DNA of 64,000 nucleotides from Halospeciosus flavus. GTDB lineage: Archaea; Halobacteriota; Halobacteria; Halobacteriales; Halobacteriaceae. The translations under genes were made by a program, and so were the position numbers. Below, piece after piece: positions 8,097-15,851 of this stretch (the first letter of the stretch is position 1; each line of letters starts with the position of its first letter). The stretch is from the NCBI RefSeq assembly GCF_029814175.1, contig NZ_CP122312.1, positions 186,001-250,000 of the forward strand, in the 5' to 3' direction. The notes under the pieces were generated by a model. That model saw only the letters and a program-made list of their open reading frames with translations, ran no database searches and was not told the DNA's origin.

Positions 8097-9357
8097 ACGC
8101 CTCCGCGACCTCCGTCGGGACCTCCACCGCTTCCCCGAACCCGCGTGGCGCGAGTTCCGCACGACCTGTCGACTGGTCGCGGAACTCGAAGCCGTGGGCG
8201 TCGACGAACTCTTCGTCGGCCGGGAGGCGATGGACCCGACGGCGCGGATGGCCGTCCCCGACGAGACTGAACTCGCCACCTGGTACGAGCGCGCCCGCGC
8301 CTCGGGCGTCGACGAGTCCGTACTGGCGCAACTGGAGGGCGGGTACACCGGCGTCGTCGCCCGCCTCGACTGTGGCGACGGCCCGCACGTCGGTCTCCGG
8401 GTGGACATCGACGGCCTGTTCGTCGAGGAGTCGGCCGACCCCGAGCACGCCCCTGAACGCGGGGGGTTCCGGTCGGAGTACACAGAGTCGATGCACGCCT
8501 GCGGCCACGACGGCCACATGACCATCGGCGTCGGCGTCCTCGAAGCCGTGATGGAGAGCGACTTCACGGGGACGCTCACGGTGTTCTTCCAACCGGCCGA
8601 GGAGGAGTCCGGCGGCGGGAAGCCGATGGCCGAGAGCGAGCACGTCGAAGGCATCGACTACCTGTTCGCCGTCCACCTCGGTCTCGACCACCCGACCGGC
8701 GAGGTCGTCGGCGGCATCACGAAACCGCTCGCGATGTGCCACGTCGAGGCGACGTTCCACGGCGAGTCCGCCCACGCCGGGAAGGCCCCCAACGAGGGAC
8801 GAAACGCCATCCAGGCGATGGCGACGGCCGTGCAGAACGCCTACGCCATCCCGCGTCACGCCGACGGGATGACGCGCGTCAACGTCGGGAAGGTCGACGC
8901 CGGCAGCGCGAGCAACGTCGTCGCCGAGCGCGCACACGTCCTCGCGGAGGCGCGCGGCGAGACGACCGAACTGATGGAGTACAGCCGAGAGAAGTTACGA
9001 CGCGTCTTCGAGTCGGCCGCCACGATGCACGAGTGTACGGTCGACTTCGAGGTGATCAGCGAGTCGCCGCGGGCGGACAGCGACCCCGAACTCGCCGAAC
9101 TGGTCACGGACGTCGCTGCGGGAGACGAGCGGGTCGACTCCGCCCTCCAGCACGCCGAGTTCGGCGCCAGCGAGGACGCGACCTTCCTCATGGACGCGGT
9201 CCAGCGACAGGGTGGACTCGCGACCTACGCCATCGTCGGCACCGACCACCCCGGCGCGCACCACACGCCGACCTTCGACGTCGACGAGCGCTCGCTCCCC
9301 CTCGCGGTGGACGTGCTCGCCGAGTCCATCGAGCGCGTCGCCGCCGAGGGTGTCTGA
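8077..9357 (+). CDS. M20 family amidohydrolase (candidate N-acetyl-diaminobutyrate deacetylase)
   Basis: A 426-residue M20 zinc amidohydrolase of the AbgA/IAA-amino-acid hydrolase type. Metal ligands are in SMHACGHDGHM, QPAEEESGG and the C-terminal GTDHPGAHHTP segment; GREAMDPTARMAVP near residue 50 is typical of AbgA-like proteins. A dimerisation lid domain is inserted after about residue 220. Such enzymes cleave amide bonds of N-acyl amino acids. Co-transcription with a diaminobutyrate-type transaminase and divergence from a DoeA-like hydrolase suggest that it removes the acetyl group from N-acetyl-2,4-diaminobutyrate; some ectoine clusters use an M20 enzyme (DoeB2) instead of the AstE-type DoeB. 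The substrate is inferred from context only. Confidence 0.83.
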   Translation: MNAPAPERLRDLRRDLHRFPEPAWREFRTTCRLVAELEAVGVDELFVGREAMDPTARMAVPDETELATWYERARASGVDESVLAQLEGGYTGVVARLDCGDGPHVGLRVDIDGLFVEESADPEHAPERGGFRSEYTESMHACGHDGHMTIGVGVLEAVMESDFTGTLTVFFQPAEEESGGGKPMAESEHVEGIDYLFAVHLGLDHPTGEVVGGITKPLAMCHVEATFHGESAHAGKAPNEGRNAIQAMATAVQNAYAIPRHADGMTRVNVGKVDAGSASNVVAERAHVLAEARGETTELMEYSREKLRRVFESAATMHECTVDFEVISESPRADSDPELAELVTDVAAGDERVDSALQHAEFGASEDATFLMDAVQRQGGLATYAIVGTDHPGAHHTPTFDVDERSLPLAVDVLAESIERVAAEGV

Positions 9358-9394
9358 GATAACGCTTATTGGTCCGCCTGCGGTGGGTTCGGGT

Positions 9395-10894
9395 ATGACC
9401 GACCCCGACGCCGACCGCACGCGGACGCTCGCCGCGCTCCTCGGGCGCGACCCCGAGGACCTCGAAGCACGCGGTGCGTCCGCCGACTACGACGCGCTCC
9501 CGGCGGCCGACGCCGACGAACCGACGCCAACCGACGTGCGGTTCGACCCCGGCGTCCCCGACGACGCGTTCGACGCCTTCGTCTCGACGTTCGACTTCTC
9601 GACCACCGACGACGGCCCGCTCGCCGGGTGGGACCTGGCCGTCAAGGACAACCTCGCCGTCGCGGGCGTCCCGCTCACCGCCGGGTCGCGGGTGCTCGCC
9701 GACGCCACACCCGCCCGACACGCACCGGCGGTCTCGCGGCTCCTCGACGCCGGCGCGAGGCTCGTCGGGAAGACGAATATGGACGAACTCGCCTACGGCC
9801 CGACCGGCGAGACGAGCGCGTTCGGCCCGACGCGCAACCCGCAGGACACCGCCCACGTCGCCGGTGGCTCGTCGGCGGGGAGCGGGGCAGCCGTCGCCGC
9901 CGGCATCGCCGACGCCGCGCTCGGGACGGACACTGGTGGGAGCGTCCGGATTCCCGCCGCGTTCTGCGGCGTCGTCGGCTACAAGCCGTCGTTCGGGACC
10001 GTGCCGCGGACCGGCGTCGTCCCGCTCGCGCCGTCGCTCGACCACGTCGGCGTACTCGCGAACTCGGTAGCCGACGCCGCCCACGTCGCCGACGTCGTCG
10101 CCGGACCGGACGGCCGCGACTCGGCGACGGTCGGCCGAGAGCCACCGTCACTGGCCGCCGCCGCGACCGACGCGCGGGCCATCGAGGACTGTTCGTTCGG
10201 TCTCGCCGAGGAGTTCCTGGGCGAGCACGTCGACCCGGCGGTCCGCGGACGTGTCGAGCGCGCGGTCGACGCCCTCGAAGCCGCCGGCGCACGGGTCGAA
10301 CACGTCTCGGTTCCGCGCTTCGACCTGACCGCGCCCGTCTGGGACGCCATCACGAACGTCGAACTCGCGGCCGCGCTGTTCGCCGGTCTCGCCCCACTCG
10401 ACGGCGTCGGCGTCGACGGGGCGTGGCACGCCGACGCGGCCGAGGCACTCCGCGCGGTGGCCGACGGGACGGCCGACCACGCGTTCGCCGACCGACTCGT
10501 CGAGAACGCCCTCGACGGTGCGGCGCTGCTCGACGAGGGCGGCGCGTCGGTCTACACCCGGGCACTCGCCGAGTGCGAGCGCTTCGCCGACGGGTACGCC
10601 GACGCGCTCGGCGACCACGACGCCCTGCTCGCGCCGACGATGCCCGTCACCGCGCCGGCCGTCGGCGAGTGGCCGCTCTCCGCGGACGACCGCGACGACC
10701 GTGACGACTCGGACGCCGAACGCCCGCCGCTCTCCGTGAACGTCCGGCAGGCGAACCTGCTGGGGGCGCCCGCGCTCTCGCTCCCGTGTGGTCGTGTGGG
10801 CGGACTCCCGGTCGGTCTTCAACTCCTCGGGACACCCGGCGCGGACACGCGACTCGTGGCCGCGGCCGCGGCCGTCGAAGCAGAACTCCGCTGA
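9395..10894 (+). CDS. Amidase signature family hydrolase
   Basis: A 499-residue amidase signature enzyme related to GatA. The Ser-cisSer-Lys triad is visible: Lys in LAVKDNLAVAG near residue 90, cis-Ser in VAGGSSAGSGAAVAAG and nucleophilic Ser in GTDTGGSVRIPA. The C-terminal part is shorter and differs from GatA of tRNA amidotransferase, and no gatB or gatC is nearby, so a catabolic amidase is more likely. The ATG at 9395 follows a CTTATT element by 28 bases, giving it its own leaderless promoter just after the M20 gene. It could hydrolyse a primary amide or N-acyl intermediate of the island. It ends 15 bases from the convergent SDR gene. Confidence 0.85.
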   Translation: MTDPDADRTRTLAALLGRDPEDLEARGASADYDALPAADADEPTPTDVRFDPGVPDDAFDAFVSTFDFSTTDDGPLAGWDLAVKDNLAVAGVPLTAGSRVLADATPARHAPAVSRLLDAGARLVGKTNMDELAYGPTGETSAFGPTRNPQDTAHVAGGSSAGSGAAVAAGIADAALGTDTGGSVRIPAAFCGVVGYKPSFGTVPRTGVVPLAPSLDHVGVLANSVADAAHVADVVAGPDGRDSATVGREPPSLAAAATDARAIEDCSFGLAEEFLGEHVDPAVRGRVERAVDALEAAGARVEHVSVPRFDLTAPVWDAITNVELAAALFAGLAPLDGVGVDGAWHADAAEALRAVADGTADHAFADRLVENALDGAALLDEGGASVYTRALAECERFADGYADALGDHDALLAPTMPVTAPAVGEWPLSADDRDDRDDSDAERPPLSVNVRQANLLGAPALSLPCGRVGGLPVGLQLLGTPGADTRLVAAAAAVEAELR

Positions 10895-10909
10895 GAAGCG
10901 ATTCCGTCG

Positions 10910-11716
10910 CTACCCCTTGCTCCCCCATCCGAAGGCGAGCCAGCCGCCGTCGAGGTGGAGTACCTCCCCAGTCACGTAGTGGTCGCCGGCCGCGAGGAAC
11001 GTCGCGCACTCCGCGACCTCCTCCAGCGTGCCGTAGCGACCGAGCGGCGTCCGGTTCTCGATGTGCTCGTCGGCGTAGCCGTAGTAGGGCCACTCGTCGT
11101 CCTTCTCGCCCGCTCGCTCGCCCCACGGCGCCTCGGCGAGGTCGGTCTTCACGTACCCCGGTGCGAGAGCGTTGACGTGGACGTCGTTCTCGGCGAGTTC
11201 GACCGCGAGACAGCGCGTCAGGTTCTCGATGGCGCCCTTCGAGGCGTTGTAGGCCGCCCGGCCCTGGACGCCGACGCTCCCCCAGATGCTCGACACGTTG
11301 AGGATGTGTCCGTGTCCCTGCTCGGCCATCACCTCGCCGGCGGCCTGCGCACCGAAGAAGACGCCCGTGAGATTCACGTCGAGGACCTGGCGCCACTCCT
11401 CGGGCGTGAGGTCGAGGAAGGGTTTCTCGACGGACGTCCCCGCGTTGTTGACCATCACGTCGAGCGACCCGAACTCCGCTACCGCGGCGTCGACGAGTGC
11501 GCCGACGTCGTCTCTGTCGGCGACGTCCGCCTCGACGCCGACGGCTGTCCCGCCCGCCTCGCAGATGGCGGCGGCGACCTCCTCGGCGCGCTCCTGCGAG
11601 CGAGAGTTCGTGACGACGTTCGCGCCCTCCGCGGCGAACCGCTCGGCGATTCCTCGGCCGAGACCCGTGCTCGACCCCGTGACGACGGCGGTCTTCCCGT
11701 CCAGTTCTCCGGACAT
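10910..11716 (-). CDS. SDR family oxidoreductase, glucose 1-dehydrogenase-like (copy 1)
   Basis: A 268-residue classical short-chain dehydrogenase. It has the TGSSTGLGRG cofactor motif, NNAG, the catalytic Ser in NVSSIWG and the YNASKG Tyr-Lys pair, plus a C-terminal YVTGEVLHLDGG segment. It is strongly similar throughout to the protein at 14940-15767 (same N-terminus MSGELDGKTAVVTGSS and same C-terminus GWLAFGWGSKG), so the two are paralogues. Each carries an acidic insertion before IENRTPLGR. A TATA-like element inside the inverted repeat 11744-11768 gives a short leader before the ATG at 11716. Likely oxidises or reduces a hydroxy or oxo intermediate of the island; substrate unknown. Confidence 0.88.
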   Translation of the reverse strand: MSGELDGKTAVVTGSSTGLGRGIAERFAAEGANVVTNSRSQERAEEVAAAICEAGGTAVGVEADVADRDDVGALVDAAVAEFGSLDVMVNNAGTSVEKPFLDLTPEEWRQVLDVNLTGVFFGAQAAGEVMAEQGHGHILNVSSIWGSVGVQGRAAYNASKGAIENLTRCLAVELAENDVHVNALAPGYVKTDLAEAPWGERAGEKDDEWPYYGYADEHIENRTPLGRYGTLEEVAECATFLAAGDHYVTGEVLHLDGGWLAFGWGSKG

Positions 11717-11743
11717 GTGGCGACGTACCACACCGCACGACAT

Positions 11744-11768
11744 AACTGTACTCCATTTAAGTACTGTT
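11744..11768. promoter_or_regulatory. Inverted repeat over the SDR promoter
   Basis: Arms AACTGTACT and AGTACTGTT (one mismatch when paired) flank seven bases that contain the TATA-like TTAAATGG of the minus-strand SDR gene. Overlap with the promoter suggests repressor binding. The TACT/AGTA ends recall sugar-regulator (TrmB-like) sites, but the spacing is one base short. Confidence 0.45.
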
Positions 11769-11794
11769 CGAGGGTACTTGAAGAAACGACCGGG

Positions 11795-12691
11795 TCAGGT
11801 GGAGAGTGAGACGAGTGTCGTGCCGACGACGACGACCCCGGCGGCGGCGAGCAGGCGGGGGGTGACGCGTTCGAGCCGTCGCGGCAGGAAGGCGGCCGAG
11901 AGCAGGAGGACGAGTAGCGGGGCCGTCTGGAAGAGCGGGACGACCACGACGACCGGGAGGAGGGCGAGCGCCCCGAAGTAGCCGACGAGCGCGAGGGTGC
12001 TGCCGAGTCCGGTCGCGACGTACCAGCGGAACGGGGCGGCGCGGATCGACGGGAGCGAGACGGCACGCGAGAGGCGGACGTAACTGCCGTACCCGACGGC
12101 GGCGGCGGTCACCATCACCGCGAGTCCGACGAAGGTCGGGGTCCCCTCGGCCAGACCGGTCTTCACGAAGATGGGTTCGACGCCGAGCGCCAGCGCCGAC
12201 ACCAGCGGCAGGGCGAGGGCGGCGCCCGCCTCACGGAGCGAGGCTTCGTCGCCGTCGCGGGCGGTGTCGTAGGAGACGACCGCGATGCCCACGACGACGA
12301 GGACGACACCGAGCGCGTGCGACGGGGTGAGGGTCTCGCCGAGGAACGCGACAGCGAAGACGGCCGAGAAGAGCGCGGTGGTCGAGACGACGGGTGCGGT
12401 TCGCGCGGCGCCGATGGTGGTCGTGCTGGCGAACTGTGCGACGCGGGCGACCACCGACCCGGCGGCACCGGCCGCGGCGAACGCCACGACCGCGAGCGGC
12501 GTCAGGCCGTAGTCCGGGTAGTACCACACCGCGACGGCCGGCACGACGACGAGGACGTTCGTCGCGAGCGCGACGACCATGGCCGCGGCGACGGACCCGG
12601 ACTTCCGGTCGGTCGCGAGACGGAGGCAGACGTACTGGAGCGCCCACCCGAACGCTCCGACGACGGCGAGTGCGAGTCCGGCGAGGTTCAC
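11795..12691 (-). CDS. EamA/DMT-superfamily permease
   Basis: A 298-residue membrane protein with about ten hydrophobic helices arranged as two EamA repeats (residues 1-140 and 155-298). Members of the drug/metabolite transporter superfamily move amino acids, amines or nucleobases. No soluble partner is needed. It lies between an SDR and a D-2-hydroxyacid dehydrogenase gene, in a run of catabolic genes, and may export or import a pathway compound. The N-terminus (AFGWALQYVCLRLA) and the second-repeat start (SALALGVEPIFVKTGL) fit the family; substrate unknown. Confidence 0.82.
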   Translation of the reverse strand: MNLAGLALAVVGAFGWALQYVCLRLATDRKSGSVAAAMVVALATNVLVVVPAVAVWYYPDYGLTPLAVVAFAAAGAAGSVVARVAQFASTTTIGAARTAPVVSTTALFSAVFAVAFLGETLTPSHALGVVLVVVGIAVVSYDTARDGDEASLREAGAALALPLVSALALGVEPIFVKTGLAEGTPTFVGLAVMVTAAAVGYGSYVRLSRAVSLPSIRAAPFRWYVATGLGSTLALVGYFGALALLPVVVVVPLFQTAPLLVLLLSAAFLPRRLERVTPRLLAAAGVVVVGTTLVSLST

Positions 12692-12805
12692 ACCTCACAG
12701 CGTGCACCGGGTGACCTTGGCTGTTCCGCACGTCCACCCGGTCGCCCGGTCGCTCGTCGCCTCCCCCGGCGCAACCTTCAAGCGTCGTGGCGCGTCTCTG
12801 CGGGT

Positions 12806-13744
12806 ATGGATCTCGACCGACTCGGCGTCCACGAATCCACCAGTATCGACTTCCCGTTCGAGGTGCTCGCCGCCGAACTCGCGGACGACGTCCCCGAGGT
12901 CGTCCCGGTGGGAGGGAGCGACGGCGTCGACCCCGCCACCTGCGACGCCTTCGTCACGTTCACCCACCAACCGGCCCTGCTCGACGCCGACCCCGTGTGG
13001 ATTCACACGACGCAGGCCGGCGTCGACGGGTTCCCGTTCGACGCCTACGAGTCGCGAGACATCCCCCTCACGAACAGCGCGGGCCTGCACGGCGACAGCG
13101 TCGGCGAGACGGCCATCGGGATGTGCTTCGCACTCGGCCGCCGCCTCCACCAGTTCGCCCGCCAGCAGACCCGCCGCGAGTGGTCGTTCCCCGAGTGGGA
13201 CGCCGCGTTCACCCTCCGCGGCGAACCGGTGACGGTCGTCGGTCTCGGGACCATCGGGTCGGCCGTCGCCGAACGGGCCGACGCTCTCGGGATGACCGTC
13301 ACGGGCGTCCGCCGGAGCGACGACCCCGTCCCCGGCGTCGAGACGCTCGTGTCGCCCGACCGACTCCACGACGCGATTCGGGACGCCCGGTTCGTCGTCC
13401 TGGCGGTCCCGCTCACCGACGAGACCGAGGGCCTCGTCGGTCCCTCGGCGTTCGACGCGATGCGCGAGGACGCCTACCTCGTGAACGTCGCGCGCGGCCC
13501 GGTCGTCGACCAGGACGCCCTCGTCGAGGCGCTCGAAGCCGGGGAAATCGCGGGCGCGGCCCTCGACGTCTTCGAAGAAGAACCACTCTCCGAGGACTCG
13601 CCGCTTTGGGGCATGGACGACGTCATCGTCACGCCGCACGCCGCCGTCGCGGACCGTGAGTTCTACGTCCGGGTCGCCGACCGCGTCCGCGAGAACGTCG
13701 AGCGCCTCCGGACGGGTCGGTCCCTCGAGAACAGAGTCGTCTGA
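12806..13744 (+). CDS. ddh: D-2-hydroxyacid dehydrogenase
   Basis: A 312-residue enzyme closely resembling the characterised Haloferax mediterranei D-2-hydroxyacid dehydrogenase in length and motifs. The cofactor motif is VVGLGTIGSAVAERADALGM, followed by RRSDDPV, the VVLAVPLTDETEGLV strand, the NVARGPVVDQDAL segment with the substrate Arg, DVFEEEPLSEDSPLW with the catalytic Glu, and TPHAA with the catalytic His. It interconverts 2-oxoacids and D-2-hydroxyacids with NAD(P)H. The start at 12806 aligns with the family N-terminus. It is divergent from the EamA gene and convergent with the creatininase-like gene. A second, distantly related family member lies at 4413. Confidence 0.9.
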   Translation: MDLDRLGVHESTSIDFPFEVLAAELADDVPEVVPVGGSDGVDPATCDAFVTFTHQPALLDADPVWIHTTQAGVDGFPFDAYESRDIPLTNSAGLHGDSVGETAIGMCFALGRRLHQFARQQTRREWSFPEWDAAFTLRGEPVTVVGLGTIGSAVAERADALGMTVTGVRRSDDPVPGVETLVSPDRLHDAIRDARFVVLAVPLTDETEGLVGPSAFDAMREDAYLVNVARGPVVDQDALVEALEAGEIAGAALDVFEEEPLSEDSPLWGMDDVIVTPHAAVADREFYVRVADRVRENVERLRTGRSLENRVV

Positions 13745-13750
13745 GTCGCG

Positions 13751-14533
13751 CTACGCGTCGAGCGCTTCGACCAGCGTCGCCACGTTCGAGACGGCGGTCT
13801 CGACGAGTCGCTCGCCGAACTCGGCGGTGGCGCCCCGCGGGTCGCCGAGGTTGCCGGCGTGGGTGAGGTCGGCCATGTCGTCGGCCGAGAGCGCCCAGCC
13901 CACCCGGTTCTCGCCGTAGGCGTCGTAGTCGGTGAGCGGGAGCGACTCGTCGGGCACCTCGACCGGGACCGCCTCGTCCATCGACACGAGGTCCGGCCGG
14001 AGCGCGAGCAACACGCTCGTCTCGAACTCCGCGGCGTGGAAGGCGGGTTCGCCGGTCCGTCCTTCTTCGGCGGTCTCGGCCCACACGTCCGAGAGTGGGA
14101 CGTGGAACGCCCGGAGGTCGTGTTCGGTGCGGAGGGTCCGGACGACCACGTCGAGTTCCGGGTCCTGTGCGAGGTAGTGGCCGTTGAGCAGGAGGACGTT
14201 CTCGACGCCCCACTCGCCGGCGGAGGCACAGACGTCGCGGACGTAGTGCTGGAACGTCTCCGACTCGACGGTGAACGTCCCCGGCTTGAACGTGTGGTGG
14301 GGGCTGACGCCGTAGGGAATCGCGGGCGCGAGCAGGCAGTCGGTTCGCGCGGCGACCCGTTCGGCGACGGCCTCCGGCATCTGGACGTCGACGCCGAGCG
14401 GCAGGTGGTGGCCGTGCTGTTCGACGGACCCGACAGGGAGGAGTAACGTCCGGGTCTCTTCCAGCGCCGCCTCTACCTCCCGCCACGTCAGTTCCGCGAG
14501 TCGGTACGTCGGTTCGTCCGCGTCGTCGTTCAT
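13751..14533 (-). CDS. Creatininase-family amidohydrolase
   Basis: A 260-residue protein with the creatininase fold. Metal-binding motifs seen are PVGSVEQHGHHLPLGVD near residues 33-49 (Glu, His and Asp ligands), LNGHY near residue 117, where the family normally has LNGHGGN, and HAAEFETS, which corresponds to the usual HAGxxETS. Members include creatininase and amide hydrolases acting on cyclic or formamide substrates. Together with the creatinase-fold DoeA-like enzyme and two ureohydrolases it points to guanidino or cyclic amide substrates in this island. The altered NGHY motif suggests a different substrate pocket. Divergent from the ppnP-like gene; its TATA-like element is flanked by GGACA/TGTCC. 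Confidence 0.84.
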   Translation of the reverse strand: MNDDADEPTYRLAELTWREVEAALEETRTLLLPVGSVEQHGHHLPLGVDVQMPEAVAERVAARTDCLLAPAIPYGVSPHHTFKPGTFTVESETFQHYVRDVCASAGEWGVENVLLLNGHYLAQDPELDVVVRTLRTEHDLRAFHVPLSDVWAETAEEGRTGEPAFHAAEFETSVLLALRPDLVSMDEAVPVEVPDESLPLTDYDAYGENRVGWALSADDMADLTHAGNLGDPRGATAEFGERLVETAVSNVATLVEALDA

Positions 14534-14616
14534 ACGCGACCGGACGCCGGAGTCGGACAAAGGTCTGTCCATGTCTCACGGGAACGTTTATCAGGAGTCC
14601 GGCGGAGGTACGGACG

Positions 14617-14928
14617 ATGTCCGACGACTACCTGGAGGACGTTCGCCTCCGGAAGCGCGCGAACGTCTACTACGACGGTCGAGTCACGAGTCGCGAACTC
14701 CGAACACCCGACGGCGAGCGGCGGACGCTCGGCGTCGTCCTGCCGGGGACGTACACGTTCGAGACCGACGAGACGGAGACGATCGAAATCCTCGCCGGGT
14801 CGGGAAAAATCGAGTTGTCCGCCGAGACGGTCGTGTTCGGGCCGGGTGACACCGTCACCGTTCCCGCCCAGACCTCGTTCGACTTCGTCGCGGACGACGT
14901 CGTCGACTACTGCTGTACGTACGACTGA
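14617..14928 (+). CDS. ppnP: Pyrimidine/purine nucleoside phosphorylase-like cupin
   Basis: A 103-residue single-domain cupin of the DUF1255 family. The family trademarks are present: NVYYDGRVTSREL, TLGVVLPGTYTFETDE, the turn LAGSGKIEL and FGPGDTVTVPAQTSFDF. Escherichia coli PpnP phosphorolyses many nucleosides. A TTTATC element 27 bases before the ATG gives a leaderless transcript. The protein is slightly longer than bacterial homologues at its N-terminus. A nucleoside role in this island is not obvious; the small cupin may process another substrate. Confidence 0.85.
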   Translation: MSDDYLEDVRLRKRANVYYDGRVTSRELRTPDGERRTLGVVLPGTYTFETDETETIEILAGSGKIELSAETVVFGPGDTVTVPAQTSFDFVADDVVDYCCTYD

Positions 14929-14939
14929 ACGCGGCGACG

Positions 14940-15767
14940 CTACTCCCCCTTGCTCCCCCACCCGAAGGCGAGCCAGCCGCCGTCGGCGTGCAGGACTTCG
15001 CCGGTGACGTAGTGGCCGCCGCCGGCGAGGAAGACCGCACAGTTGCCCATCTCATCGACGGAGCCGAACCGCCCGAGCGGCGTCCGATTCTCGATGTCCT
15101 CGTCCTCGTAGCCGTAGCGAGGCCAGGGCTCGCGTTCGCCAGCGTCCTCGTCCTCCTCTTCTTTCTCTTCGCGTGTCTGCTCGTCGAGGGCCGTCTTGAT
15201 GAACCCCGGCGCGAGGGCGTTGACGTGGACGTCGTGTTCGGCGAGTTCGACCGCGAGACAGCGCGTCAGGTTGTTCACACCCCCCTTCGACGCGTTGTAG
15301 GGGGCGCGGCCCTGCACGCCGATGCTCCCGAAGATGCTGGAGACGTTGATGATCTGGCCGCCGCCGCCCTGTTCGACCATCGCGTTGCCGGCGGCCTGTG
15401 CGCCGAAGAAGACGCCCGTGAGGTTCACGTCGATGACCCGTCGCCACTCGTCTTCGGGCATCTCCAGCGCCGAGGAGATGTGGCTGATACCCGCGTTGTT
15501 GACCATCACGTCGAGCGACCCGAACTCCGCCACCGCGCGCTCGACGAGTCGCTCGGCGCCGGCCTTCTCGCTGACGTCCGCCTCGACAGCGACGGCGGTG
15601 TTCCCGTCCTCGCGGATGGTCTCGGCCGTCGCCTCGGCGCGCTCCTTCGAACGTGAGTTCGTGACGACGTTCGCGCCCTCCGCGGCGAACCGCTCGGCGA
15701 GGTGCTTCCCGATACCGCTGCTCGATCCCGTGACGACGGCCGTCTTTCCGTCGAGTTCTCCGGACAT
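14940..15767 (-). CDS. SDR family oxidoreductase, glucose 1-dehydrogenase-like (copy 2)
   Basis: A 275-residue classical SDR with TGSSSGIGKH, NNAG, NVSSIFG, the YNASKGG Tyr-Lys pair and YVTGEVLHADGG. It is the paralogue of the protein at 10910-11716. The main difference is a strongly acidic insertion near residue 200, longer here. The reading frame is open far upstream of the ATG at 15767, but this ATG aligns exactly with the paralogue start and the upstream codons are antisense to the gene at 15852. It is convergent with ppnP and divergent from the second ureohydrolase. The paralogues may act on related stereoisomers or successive intermediates; inference. Confidence 0.88.
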   Translation of the reverse strand: MSGELDGKTAVVTGSSSGIGKHLAERFAAEGANVVTNSRSKERAEATAETIREDGNTAVAVEADVSEKAGAERLVERAVAEFGSLDVMVNNAGISHISSALEMPEDEWRRVIDVNLTGVFFGAQAAGNAMVEQGGGGQIINVSSIFGSIGVQGRAPYNASKGGVNNLTRCLAVELAEHDVHVNALAPGFIKTALDEQTREEKEEEDEDAGEREPWPRYGYEDEDIENRTPLGRFGSVDEMGNCAVFLAGGGHYVTGEVLHADGGWLAFGWGSKGE

Positions 15768-15851
15768 ACGACTGGTGTCTGGTACCACTACCCACAAGTA
15801 GTTTGCCCTCGTCCCGCAACCACTATTACCTCCCTCGGGGTACGGGAATCC

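Noticed and set aside
6657-8654. A long minus-strand open frame across the transaminase and M20 genes
   Set aside because: Antisense shadow: low-complexity Arg/Asp/Val content and no domain. Both plus-strand genes have complete catalytic motifs.
9395-10894. Annotation as GatA of the tRNA amidotransferase
   Set aside because: The triad fits, but gatB and gatC are absent, the C-terminal part differs and the context is catabolic.
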